Below are positions 34,366-43,083 of a stretch of DNA of 64,000 nt, piece after piece. The translations under genes were made by a program, and so were the position numbers. The notes beneath the pieces are model-generated. The model saw only the letters and a list, made by a program, of their open reading frames with translations. It made no database searches and had not been told where the DNA came from. Within the stretch, counting starts at the first letter, position 1; each line of letters begins with the position of its first letter. Source of the DNA: Alloacidobacterium sp035547425 (GTDB lineage: Bacteria; Acidobacteriota; Terriglobia; Terriglobales; Acidobacteriaceae); NCBI GenBank assembly GCA_035547425.1, contig DASZUU010000008.1:80461-144460 (forward strand), written 5' to 3'.

Positions 34366-37365
34366 TTACAAAGCTGCCGCGCTCTTCAACATCGCCACAG
34401 GGTATTGCGCAAACAGATCACGCAGCTTCAATCTTCCCGCCTCGTCCGCCTGTATCCGTTCGTCCGTAAAAACATTCACAAAATGGCCGGGCGTTCCGGC
34501 GGGCAGAGAAAGTATGGCCTTTCCCCACATATCGCCAATAGGCGGCTGAAGCTTCCCTTGTGCCACCGTGCAGGCAAAGCGCGGCACAATCACCAGCACC
34601 GATTCCTTTGTAACGCGATCCTGGCGCAGAAACGCAATCGCAAATTGCTGCTTTTCAATCTCGATGTTCAACGGAATATACTCGCCATGGCGGAAAACAT
34701 GGTGTAGCGAAGTCCTTGTGTTCAGAGCGCGATGCATCGTCCACATCTTGATGTGCCCGTCTGCAAGATTATCGAGCACTTCCGCGCAGACTGCCGCCGC
34801 GCCTTTGTCTTCATAAAGCTTGCACAGCGATTGCAGCGTTTGCGCAAGCTGCTCGTAATCCACCGGCCTGCGATTGTCCGGATCTACCAGGCTCAGATTC
34901 CAGACTTCTGTTCCCTGATAAAAATCCGGTATGCCCGGAGACGTGATCTTCAGCACCATCTGCGCCAGTGCATTGATGGCTCCAAATAATTCAATAGTCG
35001 GAAGAAAATCTGTGAGCGTTTCCACAAAACGAGTTGCGCGCGCCCGGCCTTCAGGAATCAGAATTGCCTGAAGGAAGCGATTCACAGCTTCCAGGTAAGC
35101 AGGGTTAGGGTTTGTCCAGCTTAAATTGATTTTTGCTTCGCTGAAAGCCTTCGCGCAGTATTCCTTCATCCTCTCCAGAAATCGTTCATGGTCTGCTCGG
35201 CTCTTCATCTGCGACGGCCATGTGCCCACAATGGTCTGATAGATGATGTACTCCTCGTTCGCATCCGGCGCCATACGCCCATCGGGAAGTTGCTGCTTGT
35301 GCCGCGCATTCATGCGAATCCAACGCTTTACCATCGAGGCCCATTGCATTGGAATCTCTGAAAGCACATTGAGGCGGCTTCGCACATCTTCGCTGCGTTT
35401 CGTGTCGTGTGTTGAGGAAGCCAGCATCGAATCGGGCGATTTTTGCAGCCTGTCCTGATTGCTCGCGTGGAAAAGGTCTACAGGAATCCCGAAGGACTTG
35501 ATCGTGCCGCCTACTTCATTCGATGACAGGAAGCGCGCATATACATAAAACGCAGTGTCCTCGACGCCTTTGGCCATCACCGGCCCCGTCAGTTGTTGAA
35601 ATTTGAGCGCGAAATAAAGCCGATCGGAATATTTATCATCCTTGCGGTGGCCCAGCAAAAGAGTGTTCTGCAGAAAATCGAAGGCAGACCCGTCAATTTC
35701 CGGATTGCGATACTTGGCTCGCCATACCGCCTGCGCGATAAATGCAATGTCTCGATCCGTGTATTGGCCGCGGTCGTCGATATATGTGCGATAAACAGGG
35801 AAGCACGCAATGGTTTCCCGAATCACCGCCTCCAGTATGCTCTCCGTAAAATCGCGCGCTCTGCGATCGCGGTTGGAAAGTCGGTGCAACAGATTCGTCA
35901 GCACATAGACTTCGCTCGAAAGCGAACTGTGCATCACCTGCAGCTTCGACCGATAGATAATCTCATCAGGATCGGAGCTGTGGCCTGTGATCTGCGCGTA
36001 AAGCTCATTGAAGCGTTTCTCGTTCTGTGGCTGAATGAAAACCTGGTTCACCAGGTGAAGAAAGTCATATCCGGAAGTGCCCCGCACAGGCCATTCATGC
36101 GGCAGGGCCTCACGCGGTTCCAGGATTTTTTCTACCACGGTATAGAGTGGTCCTTCGCTTCGCGCCCAGTCGTAGCCGCGCAGCGCATTGCGTACTTCCA
36201 ATTCAATTCCATTCGGCGCCACTGGTTCCTTGGCAGATTCTCCGCAGCATTGGCTGGCTACATATAGCAGTTGCAGGCGAATCAAATACTGCCTTGGGTT
36301 GAACATGCCGTCGCAATGGTCAATCCGCAGCCCGGTAATCTGTTGCTTGGCCAGAAGCTTGCGCACAAGGCAATGGGTCTGCGCAAAAGCTTCCGGATCC
36401 TCCATGCGCAAGCCAACCAGATCGTTAATATCAAAAAAGCGCCTGTAATTGATCTCTTCAGAGGAAACGCGCCAATAAGCTAGGCGATACGGCTGCACTT
36501 CCAGCAATTCATGCAACAGATCAAAGCTCTTCGGATCGCCCTCGACACCGTTCACACGCTCGGCCGCCAATCGAAGAACCGGCTGCAGCTCCTCGGAAAG
36601 CAATACTTCCCGCAAACGCGGACGCAGCTCCGCAAGCTGTTCGCGCCGCTGCGCAGCCAGGTTCGGATCGTTCGTGTCATGCGGCGGAATATGCGCCAGC
36701 TCCTTCAGCAAGTCGCGAAAAGAAGGGGGCAGGCCATTTCTTTCATCATCCTCTTCTGCAAAAAGCATGGGTATCGTGCGCGTGGCAATCGGAAATGTAT
36801 GGGTGTAATACCGAATGACTGCCTCGCCATTCTCAAACGCGACCTGAATCTTTTTGCTTTCCAGCTCCTCCCCGTAATGATTCCCCAACACAGGCAGCAG
36901 GAGCTTGCCGTTCATATCCGGTTCAAGAGGCTCCCAGTCGATATCAAAAAACGAAGCAAATTCTGACGCCCGCCCGTTCTGCAGAACATCCTGCCACCAG
37001 GCAGAATCATTGCCTACTCCCATATGGTTCGGCACGATATCAAGCAGCAGCCCCATCCCGGTTTCACGCAATGCACTGGCGAGTTGATCGAATCCGGCCT
37101 CGCCTCCCAGCTCTGGATTCAGCCGGTCATGTCGTGTCACATCGTAGCCATGCTGGCTGCCCGGCCTCGCTTCAAATATCGGAGAGCTATAAAGATCGCC
37201 AATGCCCAGTTGCTTCAGGTAAGGAAGAATCTTCTGCGCCTGGGCAAACGTGAATTGCGAGTGCATCTGCACGCGATAAGTAGAAGCGGGAATGCGCGCA
37301 TCGCTGCGGGCGATCCGATCAATACAGGTCTTCAGTTCTTCATTTTGTTGCACAGTCACCTGCAA
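34366..37365 (-). CDS. treY: Malto-oligosyltrehalose synthase
   Basis: This GH13 enzyme of about 999 residues converts the reducing end of maltodextrins to a trehalosyl unit. Core markers are IPASTYRVQMHSQFTFAQA, LLLDIVPNHMGVG, nucleophile Asp in LRIDHCDGMFNPRQYL and the EKILEPREALP acid/base stretch. Start uncertain: the N-terminal 25 residues precede the usual family beginning, and the start would be TTG 37365 or GTG 37359/37353 with no clear ribosome-binding site. treZ, which releases trehalose, is not in the window and is expected elsewhere. Confidence 0.92.
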   Translation of the reverse strand: MQVTVQQNEELKTCIDRIARSDARIPASTYRVQMHSQFTFAQAQKILPYLKQLGIGDLYSSPIFEARPGSQHGYDVTRHDRLNPELGGEAGFDQLASALRETGMGLLLDIVPNHMGVGNDSAWWQDVLQNGRASEFASFFDIDWEPLEPDMNGKLLLPVLGNHYGEELESKKIQVAFENGEAVIRYYTHTFPIATRTIPMLFAEEDDERNGLPPSFRDLLKELAHIPPHDTNDPNLAAQRREQLAELRPRLREVLLSEELQPVLRLAAERVNGVEGDPKSFDLLHELLEVQPYRLAYWRVSSEEINYRRFFDINDLVGLRMEDPEAFAQTHCLVRKLLAKQQITGLRIDHCDGMFNPRQYLIRLQLLYVASQCCGESAKEPVAPNGIELEVRNALRGYDWARSEGPLYTVVEKILEPREALPHEWPVRGTSGYDFLHLVNQVFIQPQNEKRFNELYAQITGHSSDPDEIIYRSKLQVMHSSLSSEVYVLTNLLHRLSNRDRRARDFTESILEAVIRETIACFPVYRTYIDDRGQYTDRDIAFIAQAVWRAKYRNPEIDGSAFDFLQNTLLLGHRKDDKYSDRLYFALKFQQLTGPVMAKGVEDTAFYVYARFLSSNEVGGTIKSFGIPVDLFHASNQDRLQKSPDSMLASSTHDTKRSEDVRSRLNVLSEIPMQWASMVKRWIRMNARHKQQLPDGRMAPDANEEYIIYQTIVGTWPSQMKSRADHERFLERMKEYCAKAFSEAKINLSWTNPNPAYLEAVNRFLQAILIPEGRARATRFVETLTDFLPTIELFGAINALAQMVLKITSPGIPDFYQGTEVWNLSLVDPDNRRPVDYEQLAQTLQSLCKLYEDKGAAAVCAEVLDNLADGHIKMWTMHRALNTRTSLHHVFRHGEYIPLNIEIEKQQFAIAFLRQDRVTKESVLVIVPRFACTVAQGKLQPPIGDMWGKAILSLPAGTPGHFVNVFTDERIQADEAGRLKLRDLFAQYPVAMLKSAAAL

Positions 37366-37464
37366 TTGGATGCTGAACAGGATTGATTGGTTTAGCCTCC
37401 CACTTTACGAAATCAGCATCTCGCGCAGACAATAGAGAAAGAAATCTGACCCCACGAGGAACCG

Positions 37465-37647
37465 ATGCCCCTTTCCGGCGAAGCTATCCGATTGATGAAT
37501 TACGTAGACGACGTTACCGTTACACTCCGCCGCGTGCTGGCGCTCGCGCAGACCTTAACACCCGAAGAGCGCAAGCGTGTAAGCGAATATTTAAAAAACG
37601 CTCAACCCAATGTCGAAACGGTCATCGCCACCCTGCAAGGCAAATAG
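37465..37647 (+). CDS. Small helical protein of unknown function
   Basis: The protein is 60 residues: MPLSGEAIRLMNYVDDVT, a hydrophobic-patterned helix (LRRVLALAQTLTPEERKRV) and a charged end. GAGGA lies 7 nt before the ATG, which supports translation. It is upstream of treY on the opposite strand and convergent with the GGDEF gene. I do not recognise it; the TPEERKRV stretch resembles helix starts seen in many small proteins and is not diagnostic. Confidence 0.45.
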   Translation: MPLSGEAIRLMNYVDDVTVTLRRVLALAQTLTPEERKRVSEYLKNAQPNVETVIATLQGK

Positions 37648-37665
37648 AAGTAGTCCTTCTTTGCG

Positions 37666-39525
37666 TTATGAGTCGCCGCTCATCACCGTATTTGAAGGCT
37701 CGATTGCATTCACCACCTTGTTACGGCCGCCGCGTTTAGCTTCATACAATGTCTGATCGGCGGCTTCAATCAGCAGGTTTGCATTCATATGTTTTTCAGG
37801 AATCATCGTGGCGCAGCCGATGCTCACCGTTACTGCGTTATGCGAACTTTTGGCGTGTTCCATGCCCAAAGCTTCAACCGCTGCGCGAAGCCGTTCTGCC
37901 AGCTCTATCGCTCCTTCGCGCGGCGTGTCCGGCAATATTGCTGCAAACTCTTCGCCTCCAAAACGCGCCACTGTATCTCCCGGCCTCTGTATCGTTTTCA
38001 ATGCAATCTGCGCGATCTGCCGCAAGCAGCTATCGCCCCGCAGGTGTCCATAAAAATCGTTATATAGCTTGAAGTGATCTACATCGAGTAAAAGCAACGA
38101 TATCGGATACCCTGTACGAATAGCTCGTCGCCATTCCTGCGCAAGACATTCGTCAAAACGTCGCCGGTTTGCGGCTCCGGTTAGCGCATCCACCGAGGCA
38201 AGCGCCTCCAGCGCCAGATACGCGTCCTGCAATTTTTCTTCTGATGCCTTGCGTTCCGAGATATTGCGGACTACGTTGACGAATCCGATAGGCTCGCCCG
38301 TCACCCGGTCGCAGTAAAGGCTGATATTGGCTTCCATCCAGAGGTAAGAGCCATCTTTCTTCTGGCAGCGATAGGTCAGTGTCTTTGCCGGCTCGCCGCT
38401 TTTCAGGGCATCCAGCGTTGTCGTCATCGCTGGAATGTCGTCCGGATGCACAATGCTGTCGGCATAGCTGGTGCCCAGCAGTTCCACCGGGTCCCACCCC
38501 ATGGTCCACTGCACCGCGGGAGAAACATATTTTCTGTTATGTTGCAGATCGGTCAGCACGATAATATCGCGCGAATTCTCAGCCAGTAAGCGATAAAGCT
38601 GTTCACTCTTGCGCGCTGCTTGTTCCAGCAGGCGCCGTTCATTCAACACCACCGCCACCAGCGCGACGCATACCACGGCGCTCGCCAGAAGTATCTGGAT
38701 TAAGAAAACGCGCCGTTGCCAGGTAATGTCATGGAGCTGCGCAATCGGACCGTCCTGGTGCAGCATCACCACAATCGATATAAAGCCGATGACACATATC
38801 CCGAGAACTCCACCGCCCATTCCCAGCCTTACAGTCAGCAGAAGAAGCGGCGGGAATACAGTGAAAAACATGGGGAGCCCAGCTAAATGAGATATTCCAT
38901 AAGGAATAAGAATCATCAGCGAAAGCAGCGCAACCAGTTCCGGCAGCCGATTGGGCTGAAACAGCGCGGCCACCTCACCGTCCAACAGTGAAAGCGTCAC
39001 CGGAGTCACAATAATGGTTCCCAGCATATTCGAGCAGAACCATTGCATCGTAAAGTGCGTGGGAATCGGCCCGTGAATCCAACAAATCGCCGCTGCGCAA
39101 AGTGAAGAAATGGCCGGCGCAAGCAGTCCGCCAATCAGGCATAAACGCGTCAGTTCGCGTGGACGTGAAAACCGTACCGCATCTCTCGTCAAATGCACAA
39201 AGGGATACACCGCGATGGCAACTTCCAGCATGTCGCAAAGAGAAAGCCCGACGCTCAGGAAAAATGAATCATGCATTACCAGATGCGAGGCCACATTCGT
39301 GACATATCCAACTACGAATATGGCTGGCCATCGATGACGCCCATTCAGCAGCAAGGCAGAAAGCAGAATCGCATTTGACCACCAGAATGCAGCTTCGCCC
39401 CCGGCTCCTGAATCGAACCAAAGGGACAAACACGTGGTTCCAGTCACCGTGATGGCTAACGCCATCATGCCGGCTAAAAATCGGAAATCTGCGAACGCGG
39501 CAGCAGCAAGACGCACACGGCTCAT
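37666..39525 (-). CDS. MASE1-PAS-GGDEF diguanylate cyclase
   Basis: The protein is 619 residues. About 300 N-terminal residues form an eight- or nine-helix MASE1-like sensor (WWSNAILLSALLLNGRHRWPAI). A PAS domain follows (LLAENSRDIIVLTDLQHNRKYVSPAV to VNVVRNISERKA), then a GGDEF domain with the active GGEEF signature (RFGGEEFAAIL) and LTGAANRRRFDE. It is predicted to make cyclic di-GMP in response to a membrane or cytoplasmic signal. There is no EAL domain. It is the last gene of a minus-strand group after a lipoprotein, a receiver-PAS protein and lpxD. Confidence 0.9.
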   Translation of the reverse strand: MSRVRLAAAAFADFRFLAGMMALAITVTGTTCLSLWFDSGAGGEAAFWWSNAILLSALLLNGRHRWPAIFVVGYVTNVASHLVMHDSFFLSVGLSLCDMLEVAIAVYPFVHLTRDAVRFSRPRELTRLCLIGGLLAPAISSLCAAAICWIHGPIPTHFTMQWFCSNMLGTIIVTPVTLSLLDGEVAALFQPNRLPELVALLSLMILIPYGISHLAGLPMFFTVFPPLLLLTVRLGMGGGVLGICVIGFISIVVMLHQDGPIAQLHDITWQRRVFLIQILLASAVVCVALVAVVLNERRLLEQAARKSEQLYRLLAENSRDIIVLTDLQHNRKYVSPAVQWTMGWDPVELLGTSYADSIVHPDDIPAMTTTLDALKSGEPAKTLTYRCQKKDGSYLWMEANISLYCDRVTGEPIGFVNVVRNISERKASEEKLQDAYLALEALASVDALTGAANRRRFDECLAQEWRRAIRTGYPISLLLLDVDHFKLYNDFYGHLRGDSCLRQIAQIALKTIQRPGDTVARFGGEEFAAILPDTPREGAIELAERLRAAVEALGMEHAKSSHNAVTVSIGCATMIPEKHMNANLLIEAADQTLYEAKRGGRNKVVNAIEPSNTVMSGDS

Positions 39526-39619
39526 AATGCGATCATCAGTGACGGGTGGAGGGGTTCCGTCTTTAGGGGAAAACTGGCGGAAGGAACGGAATACGGACAG
39601 CGCCAGTCTGCCTTTTAGG

Positions 39620-39982
39620 CTACCTGATTTTTTTCAGATTGGGTATCCATGAAGTGCTCAGGGAATCATCGATGTTAATTTCTAAAGTGCCCTGCTCGCC
39701 CTCATGCAATTCCGGCCCGGCTGCCGTGTGCGCTTTTCCCGAGCCATCTGTAAATTGAAGCGAAACCGGTCCTGAGCCCTGTATTTTAAAGCGATAGTGA
39801 AACTTGGCTTGCGGAGAAAGCGAGCCCACCCCGAAGCTGGCGCTAGGGTAATCCACTTCCAGCAACGTAATGCGCTCGCTGCTGTGGTTCGTAATTGTGG
39901 CGGATACAAAAGCAGACCTGCAGCCGTTTGCAAGCAGGGAAATAAAAAGCACAAAAAGCCCGGGAACGATCTTTTTCTTCAT
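39620..39982 (-). CDS. Small predicted lipoprotein
   Basis: The protein is 120 residues. The lysine-rich start, hydrophobic stretch and lipobox LLANGC with Cys21 predict a lipoprotein. The rest is beta-rich (ITNHSSERITLLEVDYPSASFG) and resembles an immunoglobulin- or carboxypeptidase-regulatory-like fold, but no family is certain. It lies 11 bp downstream of the receiver-PAS gene. Confidence 0.65.
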   Translation of the reverse strand: MKKKIVPGLFVLFISLLANGCRSAFVSATITNHSSERITLLEVDYPSASFGVGSLSPQAKFHYRFKIQGSGPVSLQFTDGSGKAHTAAGPELHEGEQGTLEINIDDSLSTSWIPNLKKIR

Positions 39983-39993
39983 TTTGTATGTAA

Positions 39994-40791
39994 TTACAGA
40001 GTAGTCTTGCGTTCCAGTGTTCGCGCCGTCAATACCACTCCAGTTTCATTTGTATGAAGAGTAATTGGAAAAACCAGAACATTCCACACCCACTCTTCGC
40101 CTCTGCGCGGCAGGTTCAAAAGTCCGCGATAGGTGCGGTCAATGTAAGTCTCGCGCGTCACCGCAACCGTGCGGATAATATCGCGCCAGTCGGGAATCAG
40201 CTCCGGCATCTCTTCAAACATGTTGCGGCCCGGAAACCAATCGCGTGAGCGCTCCAGTACGCGGGCGCATGTCTCGTTCACATATTGCCAATTGCCCTGG
40301 GCGTCCAGAATTTCCAGCACCACGTCATCGCCGATAGCCATATTGATGCGCGAATAAAAAAAGTCCCGCGCATCCACAACCACCGGCTTTCCTCGCTTCT
40401 TCGCCTCAAATGACCGAAGCGCGGTTACCAGGTCATCGATGGAGCTATACCCCTTCAGCAAATGCATATCCTCCGGGCCGCCAAAACGGCGCTCCAGTGT
40501 TGCCGAAAGAATAATGATCGGAACCTCGGGTCTTTGCTGCCGAAGCTTCGCGGCCACCTCTGTCCCAAACTGCCCCGCGCCCAGGTGATAATCCAGCACC
40601 GCAATATCGATGCTGTCGAGCAGCTTCTCTGCCTCTTCGACTGTCATCGCTGTCTCGGTCAAATAACCATATTTCCGAAGAATGGTTGATCGAAGCAATA
40701 GATTTTCAGGATGATCGTCAAGCAGCAACACGCGCACATGTTGAGCAACGGTCTGCGTGCCTGCGGATTCCCGGTCGATTTCATTTTGCAT
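39994..40791 (-). CDS. Response-regulator receiver domain fused to a PAS domain
   Basis: The protein is 265 residues. A receiver (LLLDDHPENLLLRSTILRKYGY, phospho-Asp in IAVLDYHLG, Ser in IILSATLE) is followed by a PAS domain (VLEILDAQGNWQYVNETCARVLERSRDWFPG). No helix-turn-helix, GGDEF or kinase follows. The start is ATG 40791; an in-frame extension to 41028 overlaps lpxD and is rejected. It sits between lpxD and the GGDEF gene and may be the regulatory partner of the latter (inference). Confidence 0.8.
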   Translation of the reverse strand: MQNEIDRESAGTQTVAQHVRVLLLDDHPENLLLRSTILRKYGYLTETAMTVEEAEKLLDSIDIAVLDYHLGAGQFGTEVAAKLRQQRPEVPIIILSATLERRFGGPEDMHLLKGYSSIDDLVTALRSFEAKKRGKPVVVDARDFFYSRINMAIGDDVVLEILDAQGNWQYVNETCARVLERSRDWFPGRNMFEEMPELIPDWRDIIRTVAVTRETYIDRTYRGLLNLPRRGEEWVWNVLVFPITLHTNETGVVLTARTLERKTTL

Positions 40792-40828
40792 GTTGGTACT
40801 TGGGATGCAATAGAAGTGGATGACGCTG

Positions 40829-41836
40829 CTATTCTCCGTCGCTTTTCCGCTTTCTTTGCAGTTGACGAAGAAGCTCAGGGAGTCGCGGCATAATCGCCGA
40901 TACCCGCAGCCACTGGCGATTGTCATAAGCCGGGGAGCCGCTGATAACTTTACCTGCCTCAACATTTCCCCCCACACCCGACTGCGCCGTAACAATAACT
41001 CCATCGCCGATGTGGCAGTGCCCGGCAACTCCTACCTGGCCCGCGAGAATCACATTCTTGCCCACATGGGTCGATCCCGCAAGCCCCACTTGCGCGCACA
41101 ACAAAGTATTTTCGCCCACGGAAGAACCGTGTCCCACCTGAACCAGATTGTCGATCTTCGCTCCCCGCCCAATCCGTGTTTCTCCCACACTCGCCCGGTC
41201 AATGCAGGAGTTGGCCTGGATCTCAACTTCATCTTCGATAATTGCCGGCCCGGATTGCACAATTTTGTGCCATTTCCCGCTATTATCCTTGGCAAAACCA
41301 TAGCCGTCAGCGCCCACAATCACCCCGTTTTGCAGAACGACCCGATCTCCAATCCGGCATCCTTCGCGCACGACGGCATGCGCATGCGCAAACAGGTGGT
41401 CGCCAATGCGCACGTTATCGTAAATGACGACATGCGGCAGAATCGTCGCATGATCCCCGATGACGCAGTTACGGCCAATCACTACATAGGCCCCAATCGA
41501 AGCCCCCGACCCAATCCGGGCGCTGGGATGAATGACCGCCGTGGGATGAATTTCCGGAGCGTATGCTGGAGGCGCATAAAACACCTCAATAGCGCGCGCA
41601 AATGCCAGGTAAGGATTGGAAATACGCAGGGTCGCCGCCTCAATTTCAGGAAAATCCGGAGCCACCAGCACCGCTCCGGCCTGCGTTTTCTTCGCCAGAG
41701 GCGCATATTTGGGATTAGCTACAAATGTAACCTGCGACGGGCCGGCTTCCTCAATTCCTGCTACCCCGGTAATCTCAATCTCCGGATTTCCCTGATATTG
41801 CGCGCCTAAAACCTGAGCGAGTTCCGCTAACTTCAT
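40829..41836 (-). CDS. lpxD: UDP-3-O-acylglucosamine N-acyltransferase
   Basis: This 335-residue enzyme catalyses the third step of lipid A synthesis. An N-terminal uridine-binding domain (residues 1-100) is followed by a left-handed parallel beta-helix of hexapeptide repeats (IHPTAVIHPSARIG and so on), with the catalytic His in VQVGHGSSVGEN. A short C-terminal helix closes it (RLPELLRQLQRKRK). Its presence shows an LPS-bearing cell. It is upstream of the receiver-PAS gene by 37 bp. Confidence 0.95.
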   Translation of the reverse strand: MKLAELAQVLGAQYQGNPEIEITGVAGIEEAGPSQVTFVANPKYAPLAKKTQAGAVLVAPDFPEIEAATLRISNPYLAFARAIEVFYAPPAYAPEIHPTAVIHPSARIGSGASIGAYVVIGRNCVIGDHATILPHVVIYDNVRIGDHLFAHAHAVVREGCRIGDRVVLQNGVIVGADGYGFAKDNSGKWHKIVQSGPAIIEDEVEIQANSCIDRASVGETRIGRGAKIDNLVQVGHGSSVGENTLLCAQVGLAGSTHVGKNVILAGQVGVAGHCHIGDGVIVTAQSGVGGNVEAGKVISGSPAYDNRQWLRVSAIMPRLPELLRQLQRKRKSDGE

Positions 41837-42364
41837 GCGCCGATTGTACCGTTAAAGCCACACGGCAAACGAAAAGGATGTTTGTAAACAGAGGAAGGAA
41901 TGACTTTGGGAGATGCTAGTTGAGCGAAATTCTGAAGTGCACAATAAATGCTGTAAATGGGTAGAAGCATCCGGCTTCAGCCCAGCGAAAAGAAGAGGGT
42001 AGAAGCACCGGGCTTTAGCCCGGTGAAAAAAGCGCAGAAAAAGAGAGGGCCTTTAGGCCCGGACCTTTCAAAAAACTCTGTCAAGCCCCCAAATTACAAT
42101 AAATCCCATAACTCAAACATTCTAAAGAGAAAAAGCCATACCAACTTTGGCATATTATTTCTCTCAACTTGCTAAAATAAAACTAGGAGAAAAAATCCCG
42201 CGAAAGCGGGCATTTTTGTTGGACCCCCTCGTAAGTGATTGAAAACACTAGAAACCACTTAGCTCGTGCAGAATCATGAAGATAGCAAGGGATCATCCCC
42301 CGCTAAATAATTGAAAATAAAAGAATCACCGAAAAAAGGAGGGGAGGGGGAGTGGCTGGCCGGA
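41837..42364. repeat. 528-bp intergenic region with palindromic and direct repeats
   Basis: No gene is supported here. Two copies of a GGGTAGAAGCAxCCGGCTT-type element occur (41959-41992 and 41998-42030). The second contains the perfect palindrome CACCGGGCTTTAGCCCGGTG (42006-42025). A third related palindrome GGGCCT-TT-AGGCCC is at 42047-42060. Further right, two imperfect direct repeats built on TAAxTxATTGAAAA lie at 42233-42254 and 42304-42325 (17 of 22 positions equal), followed by a purine-rich GGAGGGGAGGGGGAG run. It is upstream of lpxD and downstream of a minus-strand gene. These are extragenic repeats of the kind common in this group. Confidence 0.7.
42191..42219 (-). terminator. Hairpin with T/A tracts downstream of the 42365 gene
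   Basis: CCCGC-GAAA-GCGGG has A6 on one side and T5 on the other, giving a GC stem with U-tract on either strand. On the minus strand it lies about 150 bp past the stop of the 168-residue gene. Confidence 0.6.
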
Positions 42365-42871
42365 TCAATTCCGAGTTAAAGGAAAAAGCGTTTCCTGCTC
42401 AATTGAGTGAACCGCAGCCGCCGGTTTCTTCTTAGCCGCGCCGCCAATCACCGCAGCAACCTCCAGTTCGACAATCGACGTGCGGGGAAGCCATATGCGC
42501 TGCGTGTTCGCGCGGGTATCCGGAGGCGTGAGGAAGAATCCGTCCTCATCCAGCAGACCGATATTATTTTCTGCCACGCCCTCCAGAGAATCGCCGTCCG
42601 TAAGCCGCAGGCGCAGCCATAGGCCTTCGCCCCGTGGACGCCCGGCGAAGGTCTTACGCAGCAGCTTCTCCGGGTTATTGATCTCTCCGGAATTAAAGTC
42701 ACGCACGAAGCAAACCCATTTAAGCTCTTGAATAGAAATGGATAATACTTTTCCGCTTAAATCCAGCATCTCCAGAAATCCCTGCCGCACAAAGCCGCCG
42801 GAAGACAAGTAGCCCGCCACCCAATCGCGGGTAAGTCGCCGGACAATTACTTTTTTTCTACTTGAGCTCAT
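42365..42871 (-). CDS. Conserved-looking protein of unknown function
   Basis: This 168-residue protein has no signal peptide. It looks like two small beta-barrel-like segments: RDWVAGYLSSGGFVRQGFLEMLDLSGKVLSISIQELKWVCFVRDF, then LWLRLRLTDGDSLEGVAEN and WLPRTSIVELEVAAVIG. A Lys/Ala-rich linker follows. The second segment has an SH3/PilZ-like feel, but I do not assign a family. It is separated from its neighbours by repeat-rich DNA and by 212 bp from the divergent nucleotidyltransferase gene. Function unknown. Confidence 0.55.
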   Translation of the reverse strand: MSSSRKKVIVRRLTRDWVAGYLSSGGFVRQGFLEMLDLSGKVLSISIQELKWVCFVRDFNSGEINNPEKLLRKTFAGRPRGEGLWLRLRLTDGDSLEGVAENNIGLLDEDGFFLTPPDTRANTQRIWLPRTSIVELEVAAVIGGAAKKKPAAAVHSIEQETLFPLTRN

Positions 42872-43083
42872 GGGTACTGGAAACGTGTCATTGTCGCACG
42901 TAGAAGCAAAATTCGCAGCGAAAATTGTGCAAATTGGTAGCCATTTGGATTCCTATATGTTAGAGTGTTCCTTTGTGAACCGGGAGCAATTCGATCTAAG
43001 CTGTTGTAAACAGGCCGTTTACTGATGTGAGGATTGATTCCGGAGCTGCTTGTTTTAAGACTTCTTCCGCAGATTGTTAAGGC

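Noticed and set aside
35593..36267. 224-codon frame opposite treY
   Set aside because: Antisense to a conserved GH13 core.
40820..41809. 329-codon frame on the plus strand
   Set aside because: Antisense to lpxD over its whole length, and lpxD has full hexapeptide repeats.
41957..42175. 72-codon frame across the GGGTAGAAGCA repeats
   Set aside because: The encoded peptide follows the repeat DNA and has no start signal.
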